In this document: in pieces, positions 38,722 through 48,209 of the stretch
Layout: each line of letters starts with the position of its first letter
Numbering within the stretch: position 1 is the stretch's first letter
Assembly (NCBI RefSeq): GCF_012184415.1
Contig: NZ_VTOX01000007.1
Coordinates: 62,001-126,000 of the forward strand
DNA: 64,000 nucleotides
Source of the DNA: Ramlibacter lithotrophicus
Lineage (GTDB): Bacteria > Pseudomonadota > Gammaproteobacteria > Burkholderiales > Burkholderiaceae_C
Reading direction: 5' to 3'
Translations under genes and position numbers: made by a program
Notes under the pieces: model-generated
The model's database searches: none
Told to the model about the DNA's origin: nothing
Seen by the model: only the letters and a program-made list of their open reading frames with translations

Positions 38722-39579
38722 TCAGTCCGCAGCCGCGTCCACCTGCTGGCCCACGCGCAGCGTCTGTTCCACGCCGCGCGCCACGATCGCGTTCATGCCG
38801 AACGCCGCCTTGCCGGCGATCAGGTCGTTGCGGCGGTACTGCATGAGCGTCGCCAGCACGTGCGGCGATACCTCCCCCGTCGCCGGATCGATGTTGGGGA
38901 TGGGGCAGCGCCCGCACGGCTTGACCAGCCGCAGTTCCACCGGCTCTGCGGCCGCGATCGTCATCCGCGCCGCTCGGTCTTCCTCGTGGGCCGGCAGCCC
39001 GGCCAGCACGATGTTGGGCCGGAAGCGCTCGATGCCCACTGGCGCATGGCCGGCGGCGCCCAGCCGGCCGTTGAGCTCGTCGACGGCGGCTTCGCCGAGG
39101 ACCAGGAGCGGAAAGCCGTCGCTGAACTGGTTGAGCGCTTCCGCGCCGCTGGTCCAGCGGGCATCGGAGAGGCGCCGCTGCTCGGGGTCGAAACGCACGA
39201 GGCGCAGCGGCTGGCCCAGGAAATCCGTGAACCACTGCGCCGCCACCGCGCCCATGTCGTACGCGGCGACCTCGTCTCCCCAGACCCGGACCTTGACCGG
39301 CTCCTCGACCGAGTCGATCGACAGGTGCAGCGCCAGCATGCCCGGCGCGCGCAGCACCACCTCGCTGTGCCTGATCTGCGGCCGCACCAGCGCCATCCGC
39401 GGCAGCTGGCGCTGCGTGACGAACCGGCCTTCGCCATCGACCACCATCCAGGCGCGGTCGAGGTCGAGGCCGGTCTCCGTGAGCAGCGCCTCGCGCACCT
39501 CCACGCCGGCGCAGGATTTGACCGGATAGACGAAAAGGCGGGCGATCCGTGCCCGGACGGCGCTGGCGGAAGAGTTCAT
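38722..39579 (-). CDS. MOSC domain-containing protein (YcbX-like)
   Basis: A 285-residue protein with an N-terminal MOSC beta-barrel ([36 protein letters not shown]) and a C-terminal MOSC domain ([39 protein letters not shown]). The conserved Cys in KPCGRCP can bind molybdenum cofactor. E. coli YcbX detoxifies N-hydroxylated bases. The ATG lies just 4 bp from the end of the 272-bp inverted-repeat element, whose tip supplies the GGA upstream of the start. Confidence 0.9.
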   Translation of the reverse strand: MNSSASAVRARIARLFVYPVKSCAGVEVREALLTETGLDLDRAWMVVDGEGRFVTQRQLPRMALVRPQIRHSEVVLRAPGMLALHLSIDSVEEPVKVRVWGDEVAAYDMGAVAAQWFTDFLGQPLRLVRFDPEQRRLSDARWTSGAEALNQFSDGFPLLVLGEAAVDELNGRLGAAGHAPVGIERFRPNIVLAGLPAHEEDRAARMTIAAAEPVELRLVKPCGRCPIPNIDPATGEVSPHVLATLMQYRRNDLIAGKAAFGMNAIVARGVEQTLRVGQQVDAAAD

Positions 39580-39583
39580 CGCT

Positions 39584-39855
39584 AGTGTCCTGTCCCAGAA
39601 ATATCTGTGCTCTCGCTGGTTCGTAGCGGGCCGCAGGCAAGGCGCGGGCGCCGGCCAATACTTGACGTATTGGCCGGTGACCGTAACGCGGCATGCGGCC
39701 CGCTACGAGCCAGCCCGAAGGGTTCGGCGCCTGCGGGGCCCTCGGCGGCCGTCCGAAACGGGTCCAGACGTCCAGTCTGGACCCGCTCCGGCCAGCCACC
39801 GATGATCCCCGCATCCATCCGAACGAGAGTACAGATATTTCTGGGACAGGGCACT
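39584..39855. mobile_element. MITE-like 272-bp element with 32-bp terminal inverted repeats
   Basis: The ends (39584-39615 and 39824-39855) are inverted repeats matching at 30 of 32 positions, beginning agtgtcctgtcccag and agtgccctgtcccag read inward. Inside are three nested palindromes: 39618-39635 with 39694-39711 (17/18), 39651-39661 with 39667-39677 (11/11), and 39759-39768 with 39776-39785 (10/10). No transposase is encoded and no target duplication is clear. It fills almost the whole 327-bp gap between the MOSC and UbiH-like genes and could hold promoter or terminator signals for both. Confidence 0.7.
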
Positions 39856-39893
39856 GGGCTGCTGACGGGCAAGCCGCGATTGTGCCCCGCTCC

Positions 39894-39899
39894 TACAAT
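39894..39899 (+). promoter_or_regulatory. -10-like element of the UbiH-like gene, 7 nt before ATG
   Basis: TACAAT ends 7 nt before the ATG at 39907 with no Shine-Dalgarno sequence, again suggesting a leaderless start. It lies outside the inverted-repeat element. Confidence 0.45.
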
Positions 39900-39906
39900 C
39901 CTTCGC

Positions 39907-41025
39907 ATGGCGATCGCTCCTGACGTGTGTATTCGCGGTGCCGGCATCGTCGGCCGCACCCTGGCCCTGCTGCTTGCGCGCGAGCGCCTGCGGGTCGGAC
40001 TGGTGCGCGAGCACGCCCCGCGCACCGGCGCCACGAGCGACGTGCGGGCCTACGCGCTCAACGCATCTTCGCGCGAGCTGCTCGAACGCGTGCGCGCCTG
40101 GCCGGACGAGCAGCACGCCTGTCCGGTGCTGGGCATGGAGGTCCATGGCGACGAAGGCGGGCAGGTGAGCTTCGACGCCAAGGACACGGGCGCTGCTGCG
40201 CTGGCCTGGATCGTCGACGTCGATGCCTTGCAGCAGCGGCTGGCAGACGCCCTGCGTTACCAGCCACTGGTGGAGTGGCTGGACGCGCCCGTGCCCGCGC
40301 CGCTCACGGTGGTCTGCGAAGGGCGCCACAGCGCCACCCGCAGCGAATACGGCGTCCAGTTCGGCATTCGCCCCTATCCGCAGCGCGCCATTGCCGGCCG
40401 GCTGCACTGCGAGAAACCGCACGGACACGTGGCGCGGCAGTGGTTTGCCAACGGCGAGATCCTGGCCTTCCTGCCCCTGCACGGCGGGCCGGCGCCGGCC
40501 GCCGGGAACTCGGTGGCGTTCGTCTGGTCAGTCGATGAGCACCGCGCGCCGCAACTGCTGGCCCACGCCGATACCCTGTTCGAGAGCGAGCTGGGCGCCG
40601 CCAGCGAACACGGGCTGGGCAAGCTGACGCTGTCCACCGAGCGCGCCTGCTGGCCGCTGCAACTGGCGACGGCCGACCGCTGGTGCGGCCCCGGCTGGGT
40701 GCTCGCCGGCGACGCGGCGCACACAGTGCACCCGTTGGCCGGCCAGGGCCTGAACCTGGGCCTGGCGGATGCGGGGGAGCTGGCGCAGGTGCTGCACCAG
40801 CGCGAGTACTGGCGCAGCGTCGGCGACCTGCGGCTGCTGCGGCGCTACGAACGCGCGCGCAAGGCCGACGTGCTGGCGATGGGCGCCACCACCGACGGCT
40901 TGCAGCAGTTGTTCGCGCAGACGGCGACCCCGTGGGCGCAGCTGCGCAACTGGGGAATGACGGGATTCGACCGCACCGGTTGGCTCAAGCAGTGGGTGGC
41001 CAGGCAGGCGATGGGACGGCTTTGA
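39907..41025 (+). CDS. FAD-dependent monooxygenase, UbiH/UbiF family
   Basis: A 372-residue flavoprotein hydroxylase. It has an N-terminal Rossmann loop VCIRGAGIVGRTLALLLAR (GxGxxG), a mid-region YGVQFGIRPYPQRAIAGRL, and the FAD motif GWVLAGDAAHTVHPLAGQGLN (GD with HP). These match ubiquinone-biosynthesis hydroxylases, though which ring position is hydroxylated cannot be told. The frame is open to 39607 through the repeat element, so ATG 39907 is taken. dsbC follows after 19 nt. Confidence 0.88.
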   Translation: MAIAPDVCIRGAGIVGRTLALLLARERLRVGLVREHAPRTGATSDVRAYALNASSRELLERVRAWPDEQHACPVLGMEVHGDEGGQVSFDAKDTGAAALAWIVDVDALQQRLADALRYQPLVEWLDAPVPAPLTVVCEGRHSATRSEYGVQFGIRPYPQRAIAGRLHCEKPHGHVARQWFANGEILAFLPLHGGPAPAAGNSVAFVWSVDEHRAPQLLAHADTLFESELGAASEHGLGKLTLSTERACWPLQLATADRWCGPGWVLAGDAAHTVHPLAGQGLNLGLADAGELAQVLHQREYWRSVGDLRLLRRYERARKADVLAMGATTDGLQQLFAQTATPWAQLRNWGMTGFDRTGWLKQWVARQAMGRL

Positions 41026-41044
41026 CTTTGGAAGCGAAGGACAC

Positions 41045-41761
41045 ATGAGATTCAACCGAACCGCTGCGCTGGCAGCCACGCTCGCCGCCGCGCTGCTCGC
41101 CGCGCCGGTTCAGGCCCAGGAAGCCACCATCCGCAAGAACCTGGCGGAGCGGGTGCCGCAGTTCCAGAAGATCGACGAGGTTCGCAAGACGGAAATGCCG
41201 GGCCTCTACGAAGTGCGGATCGGCACGGACATCCTGTACAGCGATGCCGAAGGCAACTTCCTGATCAACGGGCAGCTGATCGATACCCGCGGCAAGCGCA
41301 ACCTCACCGAGGAGCGCATGGAGAAGCTGCTGGCGATCGACTTCTCGGCCTTGCCGCTGAAGGACGCGTTCACGATCGTGCGCGGGAACGGCAAGCGCAA
41401 GCTGGCCGTCTTCGAGGACCCGAACTGCGGCTACTGCAAGCGCTTCGAGCGCGACCTGCAGAAGGTCGACAACGTCACCGTCCACATGTTCCTGTACCCG
41501 ATCCTGGGGCCGGATTCGGTCGAGAAATCGAAGAACATCTGGTGCACCAGGGACAAGGGCAAGGCGTGGCTGGACACGATGCTGCGCGAACAGCCGCCGG
41601 CGGCGGCCTCCTGCGACACGAGCGCCCTGAACCGCAACCTCGAGTTCGGCAAGAAGCACAAGATCAGCGGCACGCCGACCCTGATCTTCGCCGACGGCAC
41701 CCGAGTGCCGGGTGCCGTGAGCGCGGCCCAGGTCGAGAAGATGCTCGCCGAGGCGAAGTGA
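41045..41761 (+). CDS. dsbC: Thiol:disulfide interchange protein DsbC
   Basis: A 238-residue periplasmic disulfide isomerase. It has a signal peptide (about residues 1-24, ending PVQAQ), an N-terminal dimerisation domain to about residue 85, and a thioredoxin fold with the active site CGYC at residues 128-131 and the cis-Pro in SGTPTLIF. A structural pair, Cys163 or so in IWCTRDK and one in AASCDTS, matches E. coli DsbC. It keeps misfolded secreted proteins reduced or reshuffled with DsbD. Confidence 0.94.
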   Translation: MRFNRTAALAATLAAALLAAPVQAQEATIRKNLAERVPQFQKIDEVRKTEMPGLYEVRIGTDILYSDAEGNFLINGQLIDTRGKRNLTEERMEKLLAIDFSALPLKDAFTIVRGNGKRKLAVFEDPNCGYCKRFERDLQKVDNVTVHMFLYPILGPDSVEKSKNIWCTRDKGKAWLDTMLREQPPAAASCDTSALNRNLEFGKKHKISGTPTLIFADGTRVPGAVSAAQVEKMLAEAK

Positions 41762-41815
41762 ACGCCGGCCGCATGGCGCGGCCGTCCGCGCGCCCGCCGC
41801 AGCCCGGCGGTTGCG

Positions 41816-41821
41816 TATAGT
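41816..41821 (+). promoter_or_regulatory. -10-like element of the M61 peptidase gene, 6 nt before ATG
   Basis: TATAGT, a near-consensus -10, ends exactly 6 nt before the ATG at 41828, with only ccctcg between, so no ribosome-binding site is possible. Confidence 0.5.
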
Positions 41822-41827
41822 CCCTCG

Positions 41828-43591
41828 ATGCCCAGCCTGTTCCCGCCTCGCAGCGCCAGCGTCCATTACCGGGTGGAAGCGGCCGACCTGCACGCCCACC
41901 TGTTCCACGTCACCCTCTGCATCGACCAGCCGGCGGCGCAACAGCGGGTCTCGCTGCCGGCGTGGATCCCCGGCAGCTACCTGGTGCGCGAGTTCTCGCG
42001 CCACCTGCAGCGGCTGTCGGCCCGGCAGGATGGCCGGCACGTCGCCGTGCAGCAGCTGGACAAGTGCACGTGGCAGGTCGAATGCGTCCCGAGCACGCAG
42101 CTGCTGCTCACGTACGAGGTGTACGCGTTCGACACCTCGGTCCGCACGGCCTGGCTGGATGCGCAGCGCGGCTTCTTCAACGGCACCAGCCTGTGCCTGC
42201 GGGTGCACGGCCAGGAGAAGCTGGTGCACTCCATCGAACTGGTCGCCGACAAGGCGATGGCCCAGTGGCAGGTCGCCACCGGCCTGCTGCCGCACAAGGT
42301 CGGGCGGCACGGTTTCGGCACCTACCTCGCGACCGACTACGACGAGCTCGTGGACTGTCCGTTCGAACTGGGGCCCTTCTGGAGCGCGGAGTTCAGGGCC
42401 GGCGGGGTGCCGCACCGCGTCGTCGTCTCGGGCGCGGCCGAATCCTTCGACTCGGCCCGCCTCGTTGCCGACATGCAGAAGATCTGCGAGGCCCAGATCC
42501 GCTTCTGGCACGACCGCAAGCGCCCGCCGCACAAGAACTACCTGTTCCTGCTCAACGTGGTCGACGACGGATACGGCGGCCTGGAACACCGCAACTCCAC
42601 GGCGCTGATCGCCGCGCGGCGGGACCTGCCGCGCGTGGGCGAGCCGCGCCAGTCCGACGGCTATGTCACGCTGCTCGGCTTGATCAGCCACGAGTACTTC
42701 CACACCTGGAACGTCAAGCGCCTGCGGCCCGCGGAATTCCTGCGCTACGAGTACGGCCGCGAGAACTACACGCAGCTGCTCTGGTTCTTCGAGGGTTTCA
42801 CCAGCTATTACGACGACCTGCTCCTGCGGCGCGCCGGGCTGCTCGACGACGCCGCGTACCTGAAGCTGCTGAACAAGACCATCAACCAGGTGCAGCAGAC
42901 GCCCGGGCGCGAAGTGCAGTCGGTCGCGCAATCGAGCTTCGATGCCTGGGTGAAATACTACCGGCAGGACGAGAACACCGGCAACGCGACGGTGAGCTAC
43001 TACACCAAGGGAGCGCTGGTCGCGCTGTGTTTCGACCTGACGCTGCGCGCCGAAGGACACACGACCCTCGACGAGGTGATGCGCGCGCTGTGGCAGCGCT
43101 GCAAGGCCGGGCCGATGACGGAAGCGGATTTCGCCGCGGTGCTCAAGGAACTCGGTGGCCGGTCGTTCAGCCGCGAGATCGCCGCGTGGGTGCACGGCAC
43201 GCGCGAGCTGCCGCTGGCCGAGCTGCTGCCCGCCCACGGCGTCGGCGTGAACGAAGAGCCCGCCGCATTGCAGCAGCGGCTGGGGTTGCGCATGGCCGAG
43301 ACCCCGCCCCTGCAGATCAAGACGGTGCTGCGCGGGGGCGCCGCCGAGCAGGCGGGCCTCGCGGCCAACGACGAATGGATCGGCGTGGAAGTGGCGGGCA
43401 CCGGCTGGCGGCTGGCGAAGCTGGACGACCTGCCGCTCTATGCCGGCGCGCACCGCAAGCTCACGGCGCTCGTCGCCCGCGACCGGCGCCTGCTGCGGCT
43501 GGAGCTGAACCTGCCGGCCGCCGCCACTACCTGGAGGCTCGTCCTGCGTGATGCGGCGCGGGCCCAGCCGTGGCTGGCGCCGGCCGCCTGA
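41828..43591 (+). CDS. M61 family metallopeptidase (glycyl aminopeptidase-like, with PDZ)
   Basis: A 587-residue zinc peptidase. The N-terminal beta domain has LPAWIPGSYLVREFSRHL. The catalytic site HEYFH spans residues 288-292 with a downstream Glu ligand in FEGFTSYYDD, as in the M61 clan. A C-terminal PDZ-like segment starts near residue 490 (IKTVLRGGAAEQAGLAANDEW). No signal peptide is evident, so it is probably cytosolic. The 3' end overlaps the next gene by 22 nt. Confidence 0.92.
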   Translation: MPSLFPPRSASVHYRVEAADLHAHLFHVTLCIDQPAAQQRVSLPAWIPGSYLVREFSRHLQRLSARQDGRHVAVQQLDKCTWQVECVPSTQLLLTYEVYAFDTSVRTAWLDAQRGFFNGTSLCLRVHGQEKLVHSIELVADKAMAQWQVATGLLPHKVGRHGFGTYLATDYDELVDCPFELGPFWSAEFRAGGVPHRVVVSGAAESFDSARLVADMQKICEAQIRFWHDRKRPPHKNYLFLLNVVDDGYGGLEHRNSTALIAARRDLPRVGEPRQSDGYVTLLGLISHEYFHTWNVKRLRPAEFLRYEYGRENYTQLLWFFEGFTSYYDDLLLRRAGLLDDAAYLKLLNKTINQVQQTPGREVQSVAQSSFDAWVKYYRQDENTGNATVSYYTKGALVALCFDLTLRAEGHTTLDEVMRALWQRCKAGPMTEADFAAVLKELGGRSFSREIAAWVHGTRELPLAELLPAHGVGVNEEPAALQQRLGLRMAETPPLQIKTVLRGGAAEQAGLAANDEWIGVEVAGTGWRLAKLDDLPLYAGAHRKLTALVARDRRLLRLELNLPAAATTWRLVLRDAARAQPWLAPAA

Positions 43592-44667
43592 GCGGCCGCA
43601 CCGCGCGGCGCTGGCTCGCGCTGCTGGCCGCGGTGCTGCTGCTGCACCTGGCGGCGCTCGACTGGATCGGCCGCCGGCTGCAGCACACCGGCTTGCTGCA
43701 GCCGCTGGCCGAGCCGATGTTCACGCGCGTGCTCCAACCGCAGGCGCCACCCGAGCCGCCCGCTGCAGCGCCGGCGCCGGCTCCGGCGTCCACCCGTCCC
43801 GCAGTGCGCACGGTCGCACCCGCCGCGCCCAAACCGGCGGCGCCGGCCTCGACGCCGGGCGAGGCCGAACCGCTGCCGGAACCCCCTGCCCCCGTCGCGG
43901 AGGCGACCGAGCCGTCACCGCTGGAGGAAGTCGCCGCCGCACCGGTGGTGCCGGCGAGTGCCCCCGCCGTCGCGGACCGGGCGCCAGCCGCGCCGCCGGC
44001 GGCCGAGGCCGCTGCGCCCCCCAGCCTCGAGGGCTGGCCGCTCGACACGCGCGTCAACTACCGCCTCGGCGGCGCCTTCCGCAGCGGCGACCTGCACGGC
44101 GACGCCCGCGTGCAGTGGCTGCGCCAGGACGACCGCTACGAAGTTCGCATCGACATCGACGTCACCCTGCTCGCGCGGCTGGTGATGACCAGCCAGGGCG
44201 CGGTGACGCCGCAGGGGCTCAAGCCAGAGGTGTACGAAGAGCAGCGCCGCAGCGGCGTGCGCCGGGCGACGCTGCGCGAGGGGACCATCCTGCTGGGCAA
44301 CGGCGAGGTGGTGCCGCGGCCGGCCGGGGTCCAGGACACCGCCAGCCAGTTCGTGGAGCTGAGCCACCGCTTCGCGAGCGGCCGCGAACGGCTCGAAGTA
44401 GGCCGCAGCGTCGAAGTGTGGCTGGCCCGCCCCGGCCACCTGGCGCTGTGGACCTACGACGTCGTCGCGCGCGAGACCCTGCAGACGCCCGGGCTGGGCC
44501 CGGTCGATGCGTTCCACCTGAAGCCGCGGCCGCTGGCCAATCCGCGCGGAAACATCACGGCGGAGATGTGGTTCGCCCCGAGCCTGCAGTACCTGCCCGT
44601 ACGCATCAAGGTCAACATGGACCCGGCCTATGTCGACCTGATGGTCGAGAGCATCGAGCAGCGCTGA
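43570..44667 (+). CDS. DUF3108 domain-containing protein with Pro/Ala-rich spacer
   Basis: A 365-residue protein with one N-terminal membrane anchor (WLALLAAVLLLHLAALDWIG). A long Pro/Ala/Glu spacer (about residues 55-150) leads to a C-terminal DUF3108 domain (WPLDTRVNYRLGG, LKPEVYEE, LWTYDVVARETLQTP, FAPSLQYLPVRIKVN). The topology suggests a TonB-like periplasm-spanning stalk with a beta-rich tip. The function is unknown. It overlaps the M61 gene by 22 nt and is convergent to paaK. Confidence 0.85.
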   Translation: MAGAGRLSGRTARRWLALLAAVLLLHLAALDWIGRRLQHTGLLQPLAEPMFTRVLQPQAPPEPPAAAPAPAPASTRPAVRTVAPAAPKPAAPASTPGEAEPLPEPPAPVAEATEPSPLEEVAAAPVVPASAPAVADRAPAAPPAAEAAAPPSLEGWPLDTRVNYRLGGAFRSGDLHGDARVQWLRQDDRYEVRIDIDVTLLARLVMTSQGAVTPQGLKPEVYEEQRRSGVRRATLREGTILLGNGEVVPRPAGVQDTASQFVELSHRFASGRERLEVGRSVEVWLARPGHLALWTYDVVARETLQTPGLGPVDAFHLKPRPLANPRGNITAEMWFAPSLQYLPVRIKVNMDPAYVDLMVESIEQR

Positions 44668-44676
44668 GGCGCCGAC

Positions 44677-45972
44677 TCACAGCTTGCGCTGGTCGACCAC
44701 CCGCCTGGCCTTGCCCAGGCTGCGCTCGATGCCGCCGGCGGGGCGCAGCTCGATCCGCGCGGAGGTGCCGATGTAGGTCTTGATCTCGTGCGCCAGCGTC
44801 GCGGCCGCCTCCGTGGCTTCCGGCGAGCCGGGCGACAGGTCGGGGCGGGTCTCCACCGCCACCGTCAACTCGTCCAGCGGTCCCTCGCGCGTGAGCACGC
44901 ACTGGTAGTGCGGCGTCAGTTCGCCGCGCTTGAGGATCAGCTCCTCGATCTGCGTCGGGAACACGTTCACGCCGCGCACGATCATCATGTCGTCGCTGCG
45001 GCCGGTGATCTTCTCCATGCGGCGCATGGTCCGCGCGGTGCCGGGCAGCAGGCGCGTCAGGTCCCGCGTGCGGTAGCGGATCACCGGCAACGCCTCCTTG
45101 GTGAGGCTGGTGAAGACCAGTTCGCCGAACTCGCCGTCGGGCAGCGGCTTGCCGGTCTCCGGGTCGACGATCTCCGGGTAGAAATGGTCTTCCCAGATGG
45201 TCGGGCCGTCCTTGGTCTCGACGCATTCGTTGGCGACGCCGGGCCCCATGACCTCGGACAGGCCGTAGATATCCACCGCTTCGATCTCCAGCCGGCGCTC
45301 GATCGCGGTTCGCATGTCGTTGGTCCAGGGCTCGGCGCCGAAGATGCCCAGTCGCAGGCTGGTGCGCGCGGGGTCGAGCCCCTGGCGCTCCAGCTCGTCG
45401 GCGATCGCCAGCATGTAGCTGGGGGTGACCATGATGATGTCGGGCCGGAAGTCGTGGATCAGCTGCACCTGTCGCTCGGTCTGGCCGCCGCCGAACGGCA
45501 CCACGGTGAGCCCCAGGCGCTCGGCGCCGTAGTGGGCGCCGAGCCCCCCGGTGAACAGGCCATACCCGTAGCTGACATGCACCAGGTCGCCCGGTCGCGC
45601 ACCCGACGCACGCAGGCTGCGGGCCATCAGGTCGGCCCAGAGGTCGATGTCGGCGCGGGTGTAGCCGACCACCGTGGGCTTGCCGGTCGTGCCGCTGGAG
45701 GCGTGGATGCGCACGCACTGTTCGCGCGGCACCGCGAACATGCCGAACGGGTAGCTGTCGCGCAGGTCCTTCTTGGTCGTGAAAGGAAACTTCGCCAGGT
45801 CGGCCAGCGACTGGCAGTCCGACGGCCGCACGCCGGCCGCATTGAACTTGGCACGATAGACCGGCGAATTGGCGTAGGCGTGTTCCAGCGTCGCCCGCAG
45901 GCGCTTGAACTGCAGCGAGCGCAGCTCGTCGACGCCCGCCGTCTCGATCGGTTCGAGGGGAAAGTGTCTCAT
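44677..45972 (-). CDS. paaK: Phenylacetate--CoA ligase
   Basis: A 431-residue AMP-forming ligase that activates phenylacetate. It has the P-loop ASSGTTGKPTVVGYT, then YGLSEVMGPGVANECVETK, EFGELVFTSLTKEALPVIRYRTRD, and the C-terminal hinge GRSDDMMIVRGVNVFP with the PaaK-type lid. ATG 45972 overlaps the paaI stop by 4 nt. The order of transcription is paaG-paaI-paaK. The ring-oxygenase genes paaABCDE are not in the window. Confidence 0.95.
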   Translation of the reverse strand: MRHFPLEPIETAGVDELRSLQFKRLRATLEHAYANSPVYRAKFNAAGVRPSDCQSLADLAKFPFTTKKDLRDSYPFGMFAVPREQCVRIHASSGTTGKPTVVGYTRADIDLWADLMARSLRASGARPGDLVHVSYGYGLFTGGLGAHYGAERLGLTVVPFGGGQTERQVQLIHDFRPDIIMVTPSYMLAIADELERQGLDPARTSLRLGIFGAEPWTNDMRTAIERRLEIEAVDIYGLSEVMGPGVANECVETKDGPTIWEDHFYPEIVDPETGKPLPDGEFGELVFTSLTKEALPVIRYRTRDLTRLLPGTARTMRRMEKITGRSDDMMIVRGVNVFPTQIEELILKRGELTPHYQCVLTREGPLDELTVAVETRPDLSPGSPEATEAAATLAHEIKTYIGTSARIELRPAGGIERSLGKARRVVDQRKL

Positions 45973-46409
45973 CCCGCGTTCTCCAGGACATGTCCCTTGA
46001 TCTGCGTGCTCTTGCCGCGGAACAGCGCCACGACCTCGCCGCGCTGGTTCACCACCCGCATGTCGTACACCCCGTGCCGGCCCTGCAGGACCTGCTCCTG
46101 CCCCTCGCAGGTGAGCACGTCGCCCAGGTGGGCCGGCTTCAGGAAGTCGATGCTGCAACCCGACGCCACCGTCGCATGGTTGCGGCTGTTGCACGCATAC
46201 GCGAAGGTCGAATCGGCCAGCGTGAAGATGAAGCCGCCGTGGCAGATTTCGTGGCCGTTGAGCATTTCCTCGCGCACCACCAGCCGCAGCACCGCGCGTC
46301 CCGGCCCGCACTCGACCAGTTCCATCTGCATGAATTCGCGCGTGGCGCGGTCGGACGCGAACATGCTCGCGGCCACCTGCGCGGCGAGCGCCTGCGGATC
46401 GCGCCCCAT
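45969..46409 (-). CDS. paaI: Hydroxyphenylacetyl-CoA thioesterase
   Basis: A 146-residue hot-dog thioesterase with NGHEICHGGFIFTLADSTFAYA (catalytic HGG and Asp) and the late CEGQEQVLQGRHGVYDMRV. It is thought to release CoA from dead-end hydroxylated phenylacetyl-CoA products. Its ATG overlaps the paaG stop by 1 nt and its stop overlaps paaK by 4 nt, so the trio is tightly coupled. Confidence 0.93.
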   Translation of the reverse strand: MGRDPQALAAQVAASMFASDRATREFMQMELVECGPGRAVLRLVVREEMLNGHEICHGGFIFTLADSTFAYACNSRNHATVASGCSIDFLKPAHLGDVLTCEGQEQVLQGRHGVYDMRVVNQRGEVVALFRGKSTQIKGHVLENAG

Positions 46410-47212
46410 CACTCGCCCTTGAACCGGGCCGGGCGCTTCTCGCGGAACGCCATCACCCCCTCGATGTAGTCGTGGGTGCGGCCCAGGGCCGACTGGGTGT
46501 CGCGCTCGAGATCGAGCTGCGCGTCGAGTTCGTTGCTGGCGGCGGCACGCAGCAGCTTGCGCGTCTCGACCAGCGCCTTCGTGGGCAGCTCCGCCAGCCG
46601 CTGTGCCAGCTTCAGCGCCGCGTCCATGCAGTCTTCGCCCTGCGCCGCCACGTCCCAGATCATCCCCTGGTCCTTCGCCTCGGCGGCCGTGAGCTTGTCC
46701 CCCAGCATGGCGCAGCCCAGGGCTCGGGCGAGTCCGAGCCGCTTCACGAGGAACCAGCTGCCGCCCGCGTCCGGGACCAGGCCGATCCTGCTGAAGGCCT
46801 GGATGAACACGGCGCCCGGCGCCGCCACCGCCAGGTCGCAGGTCATCGCCAGCGACGCGCCGGCGCCGGCCGCGACGCCGTTGACCGCGGCGACCGTCGG
46901 CACCCTCAGCGCCTGGAGTTTGCGCACGGTGGGGTTGAACGCCTGGTCGATGACGGGCCCGGGGTCGGCGCGCTCCACGAGGTTCGGCCCCGGCTCGAAG
47001 TCGAATTCGGCGAGGTCGGCGCCGGCGCAGAAGCCGCGGCCCGCGCCGGTGATCACGAGCGCCCGCACGCTGGCGTCGGCCTCGATCCGGTCGAGCGCCG
47101 CCCACAGTTCGCGGTGCATGGCGCGCGTGAAGCTGTTGAGGGACTGCGGCCGGTTCAGCGTGACCACGGCGACGGCGCCCCGGGTCTCGTACAGCACGGT
47201 CTGTTCGGTCAT
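46409..47212 (-). CDS. paaG: 2-(1,2-epoxy-1,2-dihydrophenyl)acetyl-CoA isomerase
   Basis: A 267-residue crotonase with [20 protein letters not shown] (oxyanion hole), [20 protein letters not shown] and [16 protein letters not shown] with the PaaG-type Asp. It converts ring-1,2-epoxyphenylacetyl-CoA to the oxepin. It is the first gene of the paaG-paaI-paaK operon and divergent from the hydratase at 47353. Confidence 0.9.
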   Translation of the reverse strand: MTEQTVLYETRGAVAVVTLNRPQSLNSFTRAMHRELWAALDRIEADASVRALVITGAGRGFCAGADLAEFDFEPGPNLVERADPGPVIDQAFNPTVRKLQALRVPTVAAVNGVAAGAGASLAMTCDLAVAAPGAVFIQAFSRIGLVPDAGGSWFLVKRLGLARALGCAMLGDKLTAAEAKDQGMIWDVAAQGEDCMDAALKLAQRLAELPTKALVETRKLLRAAASNELDAQLDLERDTQSALGRTHDYIEGVMAFREKRPARFKGE

Positions 47213-47352
47213 GGTTCTCCCTTGTTTTCGTCGCCGGCGCCCGCGTCGCGCGGCGCCCGTCTCCTGTGCCGCATGACTCTATCACCGCCGCGCCGCGGTC
47301 CGCGGCCGCGCCGCTTCGCTATAGTTCCCGCGCAACTTCCAGGAGAAATGTG

Positions 47353-48132
47353 ATGGCGTACGAGCTCATCGAAGTGCGGACCGAAGCGGGCAAGGTCGGC
47401 ATCGTCACCTTGAACCGCCCCAAGCAGCTGAACGCCCTCAACAACCAGTTGATGGACGAGCTGGGCGCGGCGCTGAAATCCTTCGATGCCGATCCCGCCA
47501 TCGGCTGCATGATCATCACCGGCAGCGAGAAGGCCTTCGCCGCCGGTGCCGACATCGGCGCGATGGCCAGCTGGTCGTTCAAGGACGTCTACAAGGACGA
47601 CTACATCACGCGCAACTGGGAGACCATCCGCGGCATCCGCAAGCCGGTGATCGCCGCCGTGAGCGGCTTCGCACTGGGCGGCGGGTGCGAGCTGACGATG
47701 ATGTGCGACTTCATCATCGCGGCCGACAACGCGAAGTTCGGCCAGCCAGAGATCAAGCTGGGCATCATCCCCGGCGCCGGCGGAACCCAGCGCCTGCCGC
47801 GCGCCATCGGCAAGGCCAAGGCGATGGACATGGCCCTGACCGGCCGCATGATGGATGCGGCCGAGGCGGAGCGCTCCGGCCTGGTCAGCCGGGTGGTGCC
47901 GCTGGACAAGCTGATGGACGAGGCGCTCGCTGCGGCCCTCGTGATCTGCGAGTTCTCGCAGATCGCCGTGATGGCGGCCAAGGAGTCGGTGAACCGGGCT
48001 TTCGAGACCGGCCTGTCGGACGGCGTCATGTTCGAACGCCGGATGTTCCACGCGCTGTTCGCCACCGCCGACCAGAAGGAAGGGATGGACGCTTTCGTGA
48101 ACAAGCGCAAGGCGCAGTTCCGCAACGAGTAG
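47353..48132 (+). CDS. Enoyl-CoA hydratase (short-chain crotonase, PaaF/EchA type)
   Basis: A 259-residue crotonase with both catalytic glutamates ([13 protein letters not shown] and [20 protein letters not shown]) and the oxyanion loop [13 protein letters not shown]. It hydrates short 2-enoyl-CoAs. It is divergent from paaG and may serve as the PaaF step or general beta-oxidation. AGGAG lies 7 nt before the ATG at 47353, and TATAGT near 47320 is a -10 candidate. The downstream neighbour is tRNA-Met. Confidence 0.9.
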   Translation: MAYELIEVRTEAGKVGIVTLNRPKQLNALNNQLMDELGAALKSFDADPAIGCMIITGSEKAFAAGADIGAMASWSFKDVYKDDYITRNWETIRGIRKPVIAAVSGFALGGGCELTMMCDFIIAADNAKFGQPEIKLGIIPGAGGTQRLPRAIGKAKAMDMALTGRMMDAAEAERSGLVSRVVPLDKLMDEALAAALVICEFSQIAVMAAKESVNRAFETGLSDGVMFERRMFHALFATADQKEGMDAFVNKRKAQFRNE

Positions 48133-48171
48133 GCGGAACGCCGGAGCAGTTCCGGGGTCAATCGGCGGTGC

Positions 48172-48200
48172 CTGCCGATCGTGCCCGGCTTCGCTATAAT
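48172..48200 (+). promoter_or_regulatory. tRNA-Met promoter
   Basis: A perfect TATAAT (48195-48200) lies 9 nt upstream of the tRNA 5' end. A weak -35, ctgccg (48172-48177), lies 17 nt further up. Confidence 0.7.
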
Positions 48201-48209
48201 GGCGGGCTC

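Noticed and set aside
39607..39906. Coding potential inside the 272-bp inverted-repeat element
   Set aside because: The open frames read straight through palindromes and lack a start with a ribosome site; the inverted symmetry explains the base pattern better.
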